Assembly (NCBI GenBank): GCA_934661715.1
Contig: CAKUJL010000013.1
Location: forward strand, 1-14,530
DNA length: 14,530 nucleotides
Direction: 5' to 3'
DNA from: an uncultured Oscillospiraceae bacterium
GTDB lineage: Bacteria > Bacillota > Clostridia > Oscillospirales > Oscillospiraceae
Shown here: one piece after another, positions 14,511 to 14,530 of the stretch
Position numbering within the stretch: position 1 is the first letter of the stretch
How the letters are laid out: each line of letters begins with the position of its first letter
Program-made: the position numbers and the translations under genes
The notes under the pieces: generated by a model
Databases searched by the model: none
Seen by the model: the letters and a program-made list of their open reading frames with translations, nothing else
Told to the model about the DNA's origin: nothing

Positions 14511-14530
14511 CAATAACCTTAAATTAGGAG

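Noticed and set aside
1..14530. CRISPR array, tRNA, rRNA, integrase or phage genes
   Set aside because: No regularly spaced direct repeats, no tRNA-like cloverleaf or rRNA sequence, and no recombinase frames were seen.

Overview
This window reads as chromosome of a GC-rich, low-oxygen Firmicute, most likely a gut Clostridia member near the Oscillospiraceae. The evidence is an S-layer-homology protein tail, a DnaK without the insert found in Gram-negative DnaKs, an Fe-S serine dehydratase, archaeal-type prolyl-tRNA synthetase, strong AGGAGG ribosome sites and small palindromic repeats. The lineage is inferred from gene content, not from a database match.

Layout. Positions 1-365 hold the C-terminal end of a surface protein with SLH repeats (+). 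A cluster of short inverted repeats and two terminator hairpins follow (366-638). Positions 639-4428 (-) are a tightly overlapping oppD-oppF-oppB-oppC oligopeptide ABC importer operon without a substrate-binding protein. A 294-bp gap packed with six hairpins separates it from the divergent pepD dipeptidase (4723-6171, +). Peptide import and dipeptide hydrolysis therefore sit back to back.

Positions 6335-9276 (+) are a chaperone operon: a J-domain protein with a Gln/Asn/Tyr-rich linker and a hydrophobic segment, a short GrpE, and DnaK. No CIRCE operator is visible. A GNAT acetyltransferase with its own near-consensus promoter follows (9393-9881). It converges on a minus-strand unit made of an L-serine dehydratase (10594-11811 plus stop) and a second GNAT gene that overlaps it. 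Between the convergent GNAT genes lies a 161-bp MITE-like element flanked by TA, and its last base forms part of the stop codon of the second GNAT gene.

Upstream of the serine dehydratase is a 53-codon gene with a strong ribosome site; the product looks like a ribbon-helix-helix protein (11934-12095, -). Divergent from it is proS (12260-13696, +). The proS terminator hairpin carries in its loop the -35 box of the next promoter, which drives a roughly 275-nt leader ending in an intrinsic terminator ahead of rpsJ (ribosomal protein S10, 14100-14411). The window ends at the ribosome site of the next gene, presumably rplC.

Most genes are ordinary housekeeping genes. The points most worth a second look are the structured rpsJ leader with an attenuator, the terminator/promoter overlap in front of it, the MITE insertion, the hairpin array between opp and pepD, the unusual J-protein, and the small RHH-like gene.
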